Shown piece by piece: positions 43,429-50,857 of a stretch of 64,000 bases of DNA. Both the position numbers and the translations under genes were made by a program. Every line of letters begins with the position of its first letter. The first letter of the stretch is position 1. A model generated the notes under the pieces. It was not told where the DNA came from and did not search any database. It saw only the letters and a list, made by a program, of their open reading frames with translations. The DNA is from Chloroflexaceae bacterium (GTDB lineage: Bacteria; Chloroflexota; Chloroflexia; Chloroflexales; Chloroflexaceae): assembly GCA_012031225.1 (NCBI GenBank), contig JAAUTZ010000006.1, positions 20,534 through 84,533 of the forward strand, written 5' to 3'.

Positions 43429-44328
43429 GTGGCACCGCTGATCCACGCTGCCGCCCAGATTGCCCAAGCGCACCCGACTAACCTTGCAGCGTGGCGACGC
43501 TTGCCGCTTGCTGAAGTGCCGCTTGTTTTTCTGGATGTGGAGACAACCGGCTTGAATGCCGCAGGCGGGCATCGGATCTGCGAGTTGGCCATGCTGCGCG
43601 AGTGGCACGGCACGCTCCACGCCGCATTCGAGACGCTACTCAACCCCGAACGCGACAGCGAGGCGGCGGCATTGGCGGTGCATGGGCTAGCCCCCGACCA
43701 ACTGGCGTATGCCCCCCTGTTTGCGGATGTTGCCGCGCAGGTGCTCGATCTGCTCACGGATGCCGTCCTCGTGGCCCACAATGCGCCGTTTGATGTGAGC
43801 TTCCTCAATCACGAACTGCTACGGATTGGGCACACCCCACCAATCCTACCCGTGCTTGATACGCTGGTGCTGTCGCGCCGCCTGTTGCGCCTACCCGCCT
43901 ACAACCTCACCGCGCTCGCCGCTACACTTGGCTTACACCGCCCTTCGCACCGGGCTATGGCGGATGCCTTGACGCTACGCGGGCTGTTCGCGCACCTTGT
44001 CGAGCGGCTCGCCGAAGATGAACAGATCACCTGCATCGGCGATATTCTGCGCTTTCAGCGCGGCTTGCGCCCCGCCGAGCCTGAGCCATCCGCGCCGCCT
44101 TTGATTGCCCAAGCATTGCAGGAGCAACGCCGCCTCCGCATCATCTACCGTTCGCGCAGCGCACCCGAAGCAATAGAGCGCGAGATTCTGCCGCTTGAGC
44201 TGATCCACGAGGGCTACGGGCAAAACCTACGCGCCTATTGCTTCTATCGGGGCGACATTCGCGTCTTTGCGATCAAGAAGATTGAGGATATGTGGCTCGT
44301 GCCGGATGAGGAACAGATCTCCTCGTAG
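43429..44328 (+). CDS. DnaQ-type 3'-5' exonuclease fused to a WYL domain
   Basis: A 299-residue protein starting at GTG 43429, with no clear binding site; it starts eight bases after the SH3 gene and may be coupled to it. Residues about 30-200 form a DEDDh exonuclease: ExoI LVFLDVETTGLN (Asp, Glu), ExoII LVAHNAPFDVSFLNHE (Asp), ExoIII HRAMADALTLRGLF (His, Asp). The C-terminal 75 residues look like a WYL domain: ALQEQRRLRIIYRSRSAP, REILPLELIHEGYGQNLRAY and RVFAIKKIEDM. WYL modules bind nucleic-acid or nucleotide ligands and regulate many transcription factors and defence proteins. Attached to an exonuclease it may sense DNA ends or nucleotides. It is not the replicative epsilon subunit. Confidence 0.8.
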   Translation: MAPLIHAAAQIAQAHPTNLAAWRRLPLAEVPLVFLDVETTGLNAAGGHRICELAMLREWHGTLHAAFETLLNPERDSEAAALAVHGLAPDQLAYAPLFADVAAQVLDLLTDAVLVAHNAPFDVSFLNHELLRIGHTPPILPVLDTLVLSRRLLRLPAYNLTALAATLGLHRPSHRAMADALTLRGLFAHLVERLAEDEQITCIGDILRFQRGLRPAEPEPSAPPLIAQALQEQRRLRIIYRSRSAPEAIEREILPLELIHEGYGQNLRAYCFYRGDIRVFAIKKIEDMWLVPDEEQISS

Positions 44329-44353
44329 GGGGTGCCGGGCGCGTTGTCTGCCG

Positions 44354-45706
44354 CTAGGTTAGCTCGCGTGCGCCTACATCGGGGCGGAAGCTGCGCCCGC
44401 TAAAGCTGATCCGCTCGGCATTGAGCAGGGCCCGCCCGCGTGCGCCCGGCAGCGTTACCCCAGATGCCACCACCGTCAGGACGTGCCCGCCGCTCGTGGT
44501 CAAGTCGGCATTCGCGTGGTTGTTTTTCGCCACGAAGTTGGCGATCATCACCGAGACGACATCTGGGTTGGCACTCTCATCGGTGCGTTGGCGCAAACCG
44601 TGCGGCGTGCGCGTCTGATCGTGGAACACGAGCACATCCTCATCGAGCCGATCAAAGCCGGTAATCGGACTCCCGATAGCGGCGTGGTGCGGGTAGCCAT
44701 CGCTCACCAACGCCAGCCCGACGGTTGCCTCATCACGCCACGTCAAGGCCGGCTGCCAAGCTAGCTCGTGGCGGGTTGCTGCCCACAGCAGCTCCAGCAG
44801 CGAACTGTTGAGGCGCGGCAACACCACCTGCGCCTCCATATCACGCAGGGTGCAGCGCAGCCCAATAATCAAAGGCCCCTGTTTGGTAATCAAACAATCC
44901 AAGCCGAGTATGCCCCACACAGGTCGTTGCTCGCGCTGCAAGGCGGACAGCGTCGGCAGCAGCAGATGCTGGTGCAGATACGTGCCGAGCTTGCGATAAT
45001 AGGCTGAGGTTCCAGTATGTGCGCCCATTGCCGGTGCATAGGCCGCCTGTGGCGTATCATCCCGCTGATCGTAGATGCGGGCGGGCAGGAGTGGCAGAGC
45101 CGTCTCGCCATCGGTGATGGCTGAGAATGCCACCACCGTGCCGTTGTGGTAGGCTTCGATCACCACCCCCCGATGGGTGGCATCGAGCGGATCGGCGGCA
45201 AACAGCTCGCGCAAGCCGCGTAGGGCTTCGTAGCGATCCGTGTAGCTCTGGGCAGCTACGTCAGGATGATCGGCCCGCAACTGAAGCGGCAGGGGCTGGG
45301 CGGCAAGGTAGCGTTCGGCTAGCTCCAGTTCACGGAAGGCTCGCCCGGCGGCAGTCGGGAGCTTGTGGCGCAGGAAGAACTCTTTCGCATCACACGCGCT
45401 ATAAGCCAGCCGCGCTGTTGCCGCAGGCGCACCCACCACGCGCACCCCCACCTCGCGGGCTTCACTCGCAAGGTTGGCATACAGCAGGGCAGGCTCAGCC
45501 GGCACAATCACGTCCATCCCCGACAGCATCGCCCAGTGGCTCAACCGCTCGGCGTGGTCGAGGGGCAGATCGAGCAGGCACGGCACAATCTGCTGGGTGC
45601 CGCCATTGCCGGGCGTGCAATAGATGCGTTGCACTGCCGGATCGTTGAAGAGCTTCCAGAGCAGGGCATGAGTTCGGCCATCACTGCCCAGCACGAGCAC
45701 ATCCAT
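44354..45706 (-). CDS. PurD-like ATP-grasp protein lacking catalytic residues
   Basis: A 450-residue homologue of phosphoribosylamine--glycine ligase. The N-terminus is clear (VLVLGSDGRTHALLWKLFND, then CTPGNGGTQQ, cf. GSGGREHAL and APGN.GT). The ATP-grasp core is degenerate: where PurD has VVKADGLAAGKGV this reads LQLRADHPDVAAQSY, and where PurD has GPKVIEFNxRFGDPETQ this has GPLIIGLRCTLRDMEAQ, replacing the metal-binding Glu and Asn and other active residues while keeping VVLPRL. It is thus unlikely to make glycinamide ribonucleotide and may be regulatory or a new-function paralogue. ATG 45706 follows GAGGAG, 24 bases after the FolD-like gene on the same strand. Confidence 0.8.
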   Translation of the reverse strand: MDVLVLGSDGRTHALLWKLFNDPAVQRIYCTPGNGGTQQIVPCLLDLPLDHAERLSHWAMLSGMDVIVPAEPALLYANLASEAREVGVRVVGAPAATARLAYSACDAKEFFLRHKLPTAAGRAFRELELAERYLAAQPLPLQLRADHPDVAAQSYTDRYEALRGLRELFAADPLDATHRGVVIEAYHNGTVVAFSAITDGETALPLLPARIYDQRDDTPQAAYAPAMGAHTGTSAYYRKLGTYLHQHLLLPTLSALQREQRPVWGILGLDCLITKQGPLIIGLRCTLRDMEAQVVLPRLNSSLLELLWAATRHELAWQPALTWRDEATVGLALVSDGYPHHAAIGSPITGFDRLDEDVLVFHDQTRTPHGLRQRTDESANPDVVSVMIANFVAKNNHANADLTTSGGHVLTVVASGVTLPGARGRALLNAERISFSGRSFRPDVGARELT

Positions 45707-45730
45707 GCCTTGCGCTCCTCACCGCCCCGC

Positions 45731-46597
45731 CTATTGGAACGGCGGGCGAATCTGCCACTCAGTCGCCTTGAGCACATTCTCTAGCAGGATCACGTTGGTC
45801 ATTGGACCCGTGCCGCCGGGCACTGGCGTGATCGCACTGGCAACTCGGCTAGCACTGGCAAAATCCACATCACCGACGATGCTGTCATCGGGCTGCACAT
45901 TGATCCCAAAATCAAGCACCACCGTACCGGGCCGCAGCATCTCGCCCGTAATCAAGTTGCTGTGTCCGACTGCCACCGCCACAATCTCGCACGTCTTGAG
46001 AATATCTATCAAGCCGACGGTGTGCGCGTGGCAAACGGTGACGGTGGCATTCGCCCGCAGCAGCATGCCCGTCAGGGGTCGCCCCACCGCCATGCCCCAG
46101 CCCACCATCGCCACATGCTTGCCTTCAATTGGAATATCGTAGTAGTGGAGCAAGGCCATGCCGCCCGCCGACGCACAGGCCGCCATGGCTGGCTGGCCCT
46201 GCGCGAGCAAGCCCGCATTGGTTGGGTGGATGCCGTCTACATCTTTATGGAAATCAAGGTGCAACAGGGCGTGGTGCAGATCGAGGTGATCGGGCAGGGG
46301 CAGTTGCAGCAGAATACCCTGTACCATCGGATCGGCACTGAGCTGCGCCAGCGTTTGGTTCAGCGTCGCTTGGCTCGTATCAGCCGGCAGATGCTTTAGG
46401 AGAAAGACCATACTGGCATTTTCGCATTGCTTGCGAATACTCCGCACATAGGCATCGGCGGCGGGATCGCCTGCAACTTGCACGACGGCAAGGCACGGCA
46501 CAATACCATGTTCAGCATGCAGGCGAATGATCTGTTCGCGCAGGGCAACGCGCCGTGTACGGGCAACACTGCGCCCATCAAGCAGGATTGCAGTCAT
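45731..46597 (-). CDS. folD: FolD-like methylenetetrahydrofolate dehydrogenase, cyclohydrolase Lys missing
   Basis: A 288-residue FolD-family protein from ATG 46597 (GAGAGGA upstream). The fold is intact: GILLQLPLP (Gln98), KDVDGIHP (Asp121), and the C-terminal VVGDVDF-type segment with ITPVPGGTGPMTN. But the YxxxK motif is YVRSI at 50-54: the Lys needed for cyclohydrolase chemistry is Ile. The PCTP loop reads ACAS (140-143), and the nucleotide loop GRSxIVG reads GWGMAVG. In studied FolD enzymes, loss of this Lys abolishes cyclohydrolase but can spare dehydrogenase activity. The gene just upstream encodes a cyclodeaminase/cyclohydrolase-family protein that could supply the lost step. Alternatively the protein is inactive. 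Confidence 0.85.
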   Translation of the reverse strand: MTAILLDGRSVARTRRVALREQIIRLHAEHGIVPCLAVVQVAGDPAADAYVRSIRKQCENASMVFLLKHLPADTSQATLNQTLAQLSADPMVQGILLQLPLPDHLDLHHALLHLDFHKDVDGIHPTNAGLLAQGQPAMAACASAGGMALLHYYDIPIEGKHVAMVGWGMAVGRPLTGMLLRANATVTVCHAHTVGLIDILKTCEIVAVAVGHSNLITGEMLRPGTVVLDFGINVQPDDSIVGDVDFASASRVASAITPVPGGTGPMTNVILLENVLKATEWQIRPPFQ

Positions 46598-46666
46598 GCG
46601 TCCTCTCATTGCTAAGTGGCACACGTCCCCAGCATTGTGCCCCGTGTGCTGCTTTCGCGTCGCTGA

Positions 46667-47308
46667 TTACTGGTTGATCCGGGCCCGCACAATGTCGAGG
46701 ATGCCTTGCGTCTCCTCAACCATACCCACCGAAAGGTCTTCCATTTGGGCTTGCACCTGCCGCACATAGTTCTTATCATCCAGCGTGGCGAGATTGATCT
46801 CGACACTAAGCAGGGCACTCTGCGCGGTGGCGCGAGCCAGTGCCGCTGCCACACCAATATCGCTGACGAGCATGCGGCTACAGCGATTGGCCATGCTAGT
46901 GCAGAGCGGCAACACATGCACCGCCGCCCGTGCAGTCCGTAGCGGCACTTCGGCGGCTTGGCGCGTCACCTTCTGGATCGCCGCCCGCCGACTCGCGGCA
47001 TCCGCGTCGGTCGTGCGCGGGAGCTTGTAGGCTGCTGCGAGGCGGTTGAAGATCTCGATGTCGTCTTCGGCAAGCTGCTGAAACTCGCCGCGCAGCTCAT
47101 CCGCCTGCGCCAATACCGAGCGGATCGCATCGGCTTCATCCGGGGCGCCGTTGGTGCGGTTCAAGCTGATGTTGCAGACCATGCTGATCAGGCTCGCCGC
47201 AAGTGCGCCGCTCAATGCCGCCGCACTCCCGCCGCCGGGCGTGGGGCTGCCCGATGCAAGCGCATCGAAGAAGCTAGCAAGGGGTTGATTCCGCAGTGGT
47301 TCACTCAT
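46667..47308 (-). CDS. Cyclodeaminase/cyclohydrolase family protein (FTCD C-terminal domain, FchA-like)
   Basis: A 213-residue stand-alone protein of the formiminotransferase-cyclodeaminase C-terminal family. It opens with SFFDALASGSPTPGGGSAAAL, the folate-binding loop of the family, and is all-helical after that (GALAASLISMVCNISLNR, YKLPRTTDADAASRRAAIQK, SDIGVAAALARATAQSA). Stand-alone members act as methenyltetrahydrofolate cyclohydrolase (FchA) or formiminotetrahydrofolate cyclodeaminase. ATG 47308 follows a perfect AAGGAGGT about 11 bases upstream; longer frames to 47353 are not needed. It heads a three-gene minus-strand run with the FolD-like and PurD-like genes, which argues for a one-carbon folate role. 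Confidence 0.88.
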   Translation of the reverse strand: MSEPLRNQPLASFFDALASGSPTPGGGSAAALSGALAASLISMVCNISLNRTNGAPDEADAIRSVLAQADELRGEFQQLAEDDIEIFNRLAAAYKLPRTTDADAASRRAAIQKVTRQAAEVPLRTARAAVHVLPLCTSMANRCSRMLVSDIGVAAALARATAQSALLSVEINLATLDDKNYVRQVQAQMEDLSVGMVEETQGILDIVRARINQ

Positions 47309-47440
47309 GATGTGTGCGACCTCCTTATAGCGCGTAGTTGCATCACCGGTCAAGTGGTGCTATGCTACCAATCAGAATAGCCAATGACGTATTCAGATCG
47401 CCTTCCTATTATAGCAGAGTTCAGCCGTGAGAGCGTAACG

Positions 47441-48339
47441 ATGCCAACCCACTGCACCCCACCACCCCCCGCCGCCTTTTTCATCGGCTGTGCCGTGTGG
47501 GGCTACAAAGGCTGGCTCGGCACCCTATTTCCGGCGGGCAGCAAGCAGCCCGATCTGCTGCGCCTGTATAGCCGCCGCCTCACGACGGTAGAGGGCAACA
47601 CCACCTTCTACGCCACACCCACCCGCGAGACGGTACGCCGCTGGGAGCAGGAGACTCCGCCTGACTTTCGCTTTTGCTGGAAGCTGCCGCGCAGTGTGAG
47701 CCACAGCGGGAGCCTGAGCCGCCAATTCGGGCTGACACTGGCATTCGTCGAGCGGATGGCAATGGCCGATCAGCGCACGGCTCCTTTCTTCTTGCAGCTG
47801 CACCGAGTTACAGCCCACAGCAGCTCCCCGATTTGGCGGGCTGGCTGGCGGCGTGGGCAGCGCAGTTACAGCCCTATCAGATTGCGGTGGAGGTGCGCCA
47901 CCCGGCGTGGTATGCTGCGCCCGCCGAAGCAGCCCTGATGGAGCTACTGGAGCAGCACGGAGCCGGGCGCGTTTTGATGGATGTGCGCCCGATCCGCCAG
48001 CTTGAGCCGCAGCCGAGTGCCGCACTGGAGGATGCCCGCGAACGCAAGCCGGATGTTCCCCTGCACTTGCTGCACAGTGGCGGCTTTACGCTGTTGCGCT
48101 ACATTGGACACCCCGACCCAGAACAGAATACGGTATGGCTGGAGGAGTGGGCCGGACGGCTAGCAACATGGCTACAGGCAGGCATCACGGTGTATGCCTT
48201 TATGCACTGCCCCGACGAGAGCCGCTCGCCTGCGCTGTGCCGGATGCTCTACGCCCGCCTCGCCGAGCGGATCAGCCTGTCGCCGCTGGCGTGGGCCAGC
48301 CACCCGCCAGAGCTACCGCAGCAGCAGACCCTATTTTGA
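47441..48339 (+). pseudogene. DUF72 family protein, interrupted by one frameshift
   Basis: A TIM-barrel DUF72 (YecE-like) gene. The first frame from ATG 47441 carries FIGCAVWGYKGWLGTLFP, EGNTTFYATPTRETVRRWEQ, and FRFCWKLPRSVSH, and reads well to FFLQL at 47800. The next frame then continues PSYSPQQLPDLAGWLAAW, IAVEVRHPAWY, the middle and the end ITVYAFMHCPDESRSPALC to 48339. Inserting one C near 47800-47802 joins them into a protein of about 299 residues, the normal DUF72 size. It is either a true lesion or a missed base. The family's function is not established. It is divergent from the cyclodeaminase gene. Confidence 0.88.
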
Positions 48340-48492
48340 GCGAGGCTACCCGCTCGCCAGTTCCATTGTTCTATACTCCTCGCCGTATCAGCCGATTCGC
48401 CCGCCCCCTAGCTCCCAACACCTTGACGCATCTCGTACAATATTCAGAGAGAGAATCTACAGACTTTTGGCAACTGTGAGAGGAGCAACACG

Positions 48493-49542
48493 ATGTCCCG
48501 CATTCAGATCGGTATACTCGGCGCAACCGGCATGGTTGGGCAACGGTTTATTCAACTGCTACACACCCACCCGCTGTTTGAGATTGGCGCACTGACGGGC
48601 AGCGAACGCACTGCCGGGCGCACCTACGGCGAGGCTGGCGGCTGGCGGCTAGATACGCCTATGCCCGCCAGCGTGCGCGACATGCCGATCTTGCCCAGCG
48701 ATGCCAGCCTCGATACGCCGTTGGTGTTCTCGGCCCTGCCGAGCAACGCCGCCGAAGCCGCCGAGCTACGCCTTGCCCAAGCCGGGCACATCGTCTGCTC
48801 GAATGCGTCTACCTTCCGCATGACGGAGGACGTGCCCCTGCTCATCCCGGAAGTCAACCCCGATCACCTTGAGCTGATCCACACCCAGCGCAAACGGCGC
48901 GGCTGGAGCGGCGCGATCATCACCAACCCCAACTGCACCTCGACCCCCGCCACGATGGTCTTTCGGGCCTTGCTGGATGCGTTTGGCTTGCGGCGCACGA
49001 TGATTATCAGCATGCAGGCATTGTCTGGGGCGGGCTACCCCGGCGTGCCCTCCTACGATATGGTAGACAATGTGATCCCCTACATTGGTGGCGAGGAGCC
49101 AAAAGTTGAGCGCGAGCCGCAGAAGATGCTCGGCACATTGCACGATGGGCAGATTACCCCTGCCGCATTTGTCACCTCAGCCATGTGCAATCGTGTGCCA
49201 GTGCTAGAGGGGCATTTGGAGTGCATCTCGGTGGAATTGGAACGCCGCCCCCCACTGGAAGACGTGATCGCCGTGCTGCGCGAGTTCCGCGCCCTGCCAC
49301 AGGAATTGCGCTTGCCTACCGCCCCATCGCAACCCATCGTGGTGCTGGATGGGCCAGATCGCCCGCAGATCCGCCGCGACCGCGACACCGGCAATGGTAT
49401 GTCCACTGTCGTAGGGCGGGTGCGCGAGTGCCCTATTCTCGGCTACAAGCTGGTTGTGCTAGGACACAATACCCTGCGCGGCGCAGCAGGCGGCTCGGTG
49501 CTGAATGCCGAACTGCTCGTCGCCCAAGGGTATCTGGGCTAG
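48493..49542 (+). CDS. asd: Aspartate-semialdehyde dehydrogenase
   Basis: A 349-residue NADP-dependent enzyme making aspartate semialdehyde from aspartyl phosphate. The dinucleotide site is ILGATGMVGQRF, the nucleophile Cys is in NPNCTSTPATM, the ALSGAGYPGVPS segment follows, and HNTLRGAAGGSVLNAE is at the end. It is of the archaeal/fungal-like subclass rather than the E. coli type. Since lysine is made here through aminoadipate, this enzyme should serve threonine and methionine synthesis. ATG 48493 follows AGAGGAG. No neighbouring aspartate-family gene is present. Confidence 0.95.
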   Translation: MSRIQIGILGATGMVGQRFIQLLHTHPLFEIGALTGSERTAGRTYGEAGGWRLDTPMPASVRDMPILPSDASLDTPLVFSALPSNAAEAAELRLAQAGHIVCSNASTFRMTEDVPLLIPEVNPDHLELIHTQRKRRGWSGAIITNPNCTSTPATMVFRALLDAFGLRRTMIISMQALSGAGYPGVPSYDMVDNVIPYIGGEEPKVEREPQKMLGTLHDGQITPAAFVTSAMCNRVPVLEGHLECISVELERRPPLEDVIAVLREFRALPQELRLPTAPSQPIVVLDGPDRPQIRRDRDTGNGMSTVVGRVRECPILGYKLVVLGHNTLRGAAGGSVLNAELLVAQGYLG

Positions 49543-49566
49543 GGGGCGCAGAGCGCGGTATCACGG

Positions 49567-49580
49567 TTCAGGTGTCAGGG
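49567..49580 (-). repeat. Inverted heptamer pair downstream of asd
   Basis: On the minus strand CCCTGAC is followed by ACCTGAA, two units of the same heptamer family, facing the large array at 49639-49729. A 9-mer-like remnant (CTTCGTGGT type) sits between them near 49612-49620. Confidence 0.55.
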
Positions 49581-49638
49581 GCAGCGAGCAACCGGGTTGT
49601 TTTCTTGCGTGTTCTTCGTGGTTGGTCCGGCGTGCCTT

Positions 49639-49729
49639 CCCTGACCCCTGACCCCTAACACCTGACACCTAACACCTAACACCTGACACCTAACACCTGA
49701 CACCTGACACCTAACACCTGACACCTGCT
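49639..49729 (+). repeat. Heptamer array (MCCTRAC)x12 upstream of rlmN
   Basis: Twelve uninterrupted 7-base units alternate irregularly between CCCTGAC, CCCTAAC, ACCTGAC and ACCTAAC, then a final ACCTGCT unit runs directly into a TATAAT hexamer. This is the largest and most regular array in the window and makes up most of the intergenic region. Confidence 0.92.
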
Positions 49730-49734
49730 ATAAT
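49726..49734 (+). promoter_or_regulatory. Extended -10 of a probably leaderless rlmN transcript
   Basis: TGC followed by TATAAT (49729-49734) ends seven bases before the rlmN ATG (49742), so transcription should start at or next to the start codon. No ribosome binding site is present between them. Confidence 0.65.
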
Positions 49735-49741
49735 ACTCCCT

Positions 49742-50857
49742 ATGAATACAGAAGCATCACAACCATTCGACGTGTACAATGCCACCCTCACCGAGCTAGA
49801 GCAGCTGCTGCACAACTGGCAACAGCCGCCCTTTCGGGCCCGCCAACTCTACCGCCAACTGTATGTCAACTGGATTGACGATCTGGCACAGGCCACTGAC
49901 CTGCCCGCCGCCCTGCGCGAACGGCTTGCCCAAGAAACCCGGCTCGGTAGCCTTGAACTCGTACACACCCAACACGCCGATGCCGGTATGACCCGCAAAG
50001 CCCTGTTTAAACTCGATAACGGAGCCGTCGTTGAGACGGTGCTGATGGTCTACCCCGAACGGGCCACCGTCTGCATCTCGACCCAAGCCGGCTGTGCGAT
50101 GGGCTGTGTCTTCTGTGCGACGGGCACGCTCGGCCTGCTCAAGAACCTGACCAGTGGCGAGATCGTCGCGCAGATGCTGTGGGCCAGCCGCGAGCTGCGC
50201 CAGATCAACCCGCAGATCAGCATCACCAATCTGGTCTTTATGGGCATGGGCGAACCCTTCGCCAACTATGATCGCTGGTGGGCCGCCGTCGAACGCCTGC
50301 ACGACCCGCAGGGCTTCAACTTCGGCGCACGCCGGATGACCGTCTCCACCGTCGGGCTAGTGCCGGGCATCCGCCGCCTCGCCGACGCACCGTTGCCAAT
50401 CAACTTAGCGATCTCGCTGCACGCCCCCAACGATGCCCTCCGCAGTGAACTGATGCCAATCAATACGCGCTACCCCATCGCCGAACTGCTCGCCGCCACC
50501 CGCGCCTACATCAGCCGCACGCGGCGGCGCGTCTCCTTCGAGTATGTACTGCTCAATGAGCGCAACGATACGCCCGAACTGGCTGCCGAATTAGCGACGC
50601 TGCTGCGCGGCAGCCGCACCCAACCACCGCTCCTGTGCCATGTCAACCTGATCCCTTGGAACCCGTTTCCGGGCACGCCGCTCAACCGCTCGATCCGCAA
50701 GCGCGTGTTGGCCTTCCAGCAAGTCCTTATTGATGCAGGTATCGCCTGCACGGTGCGGGTCGAGCGCGGAGTCGAGATTGCCGCCGCGTGCGGACAGCTT
50801 GCCGGGCACACCCAGCTGAAGCCAACCGCCGCCCCAGCCTCACTGGAGATTGTATGA
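49742..50857 (+). CDS. rlmN: Dual-specificity RNA methyltransferase RlmN
   Basis: A 371-residue radical-SAM enzyme methylating C2 of A2503 in 23S rRNA (and A37 in some tRNAs). The cluster-binding motif is CAMGCVFC within [17 protein letters not shown]. Family segments are [51 protein letters not shown] and [10 protein letters not shown], with the C-terminal methylatable Cys in [14 protein letters not shown] 49742 lies seven bases after a TATAAT box with no binding site, indicating a leaderless mRNA. The gene end overlaps the next gene by a few bases. Confidence 0.96.
   Translation: MNTEASQPFDVYNATLTELEQLLHNWQQPPFRARQLYRQLYVNWIDDLAQATDLPAALRERLAQETRLGSLELVHTQHADAGMTRKALFKLDNGAVVETVLMVYPERATVCISTQAGCAMGCVFCATGTLGLLKNLTSGEIVAQMLWASRELRQINPQISITNLVFMGMGEPFANYDRWWAAVERLHDPQGFNFGARRMTVSTVGLVPGIRRLADAPLPINLAISLHAPNDALRSELMPINTRYPIAELLAATRAYISRTRRRVSFEYVLLNERNDTPELAAELATLLRGSRTQPPLLCHVNLIPWNPFPGTPLNRSIRKRVLAFQQVLIDAGIACTVRVERGVEIAAACGQLAGHTQLKPTAAPASLEIV

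Noticed and set aside
44354-47308. Reading the minus-strand trio as purine biosynthesis genes purD and folD with normal activity.
   Set aside because: Key residues of both the PurD-like and FolD-like proteins are replaced, so normal assignment would be misleading.
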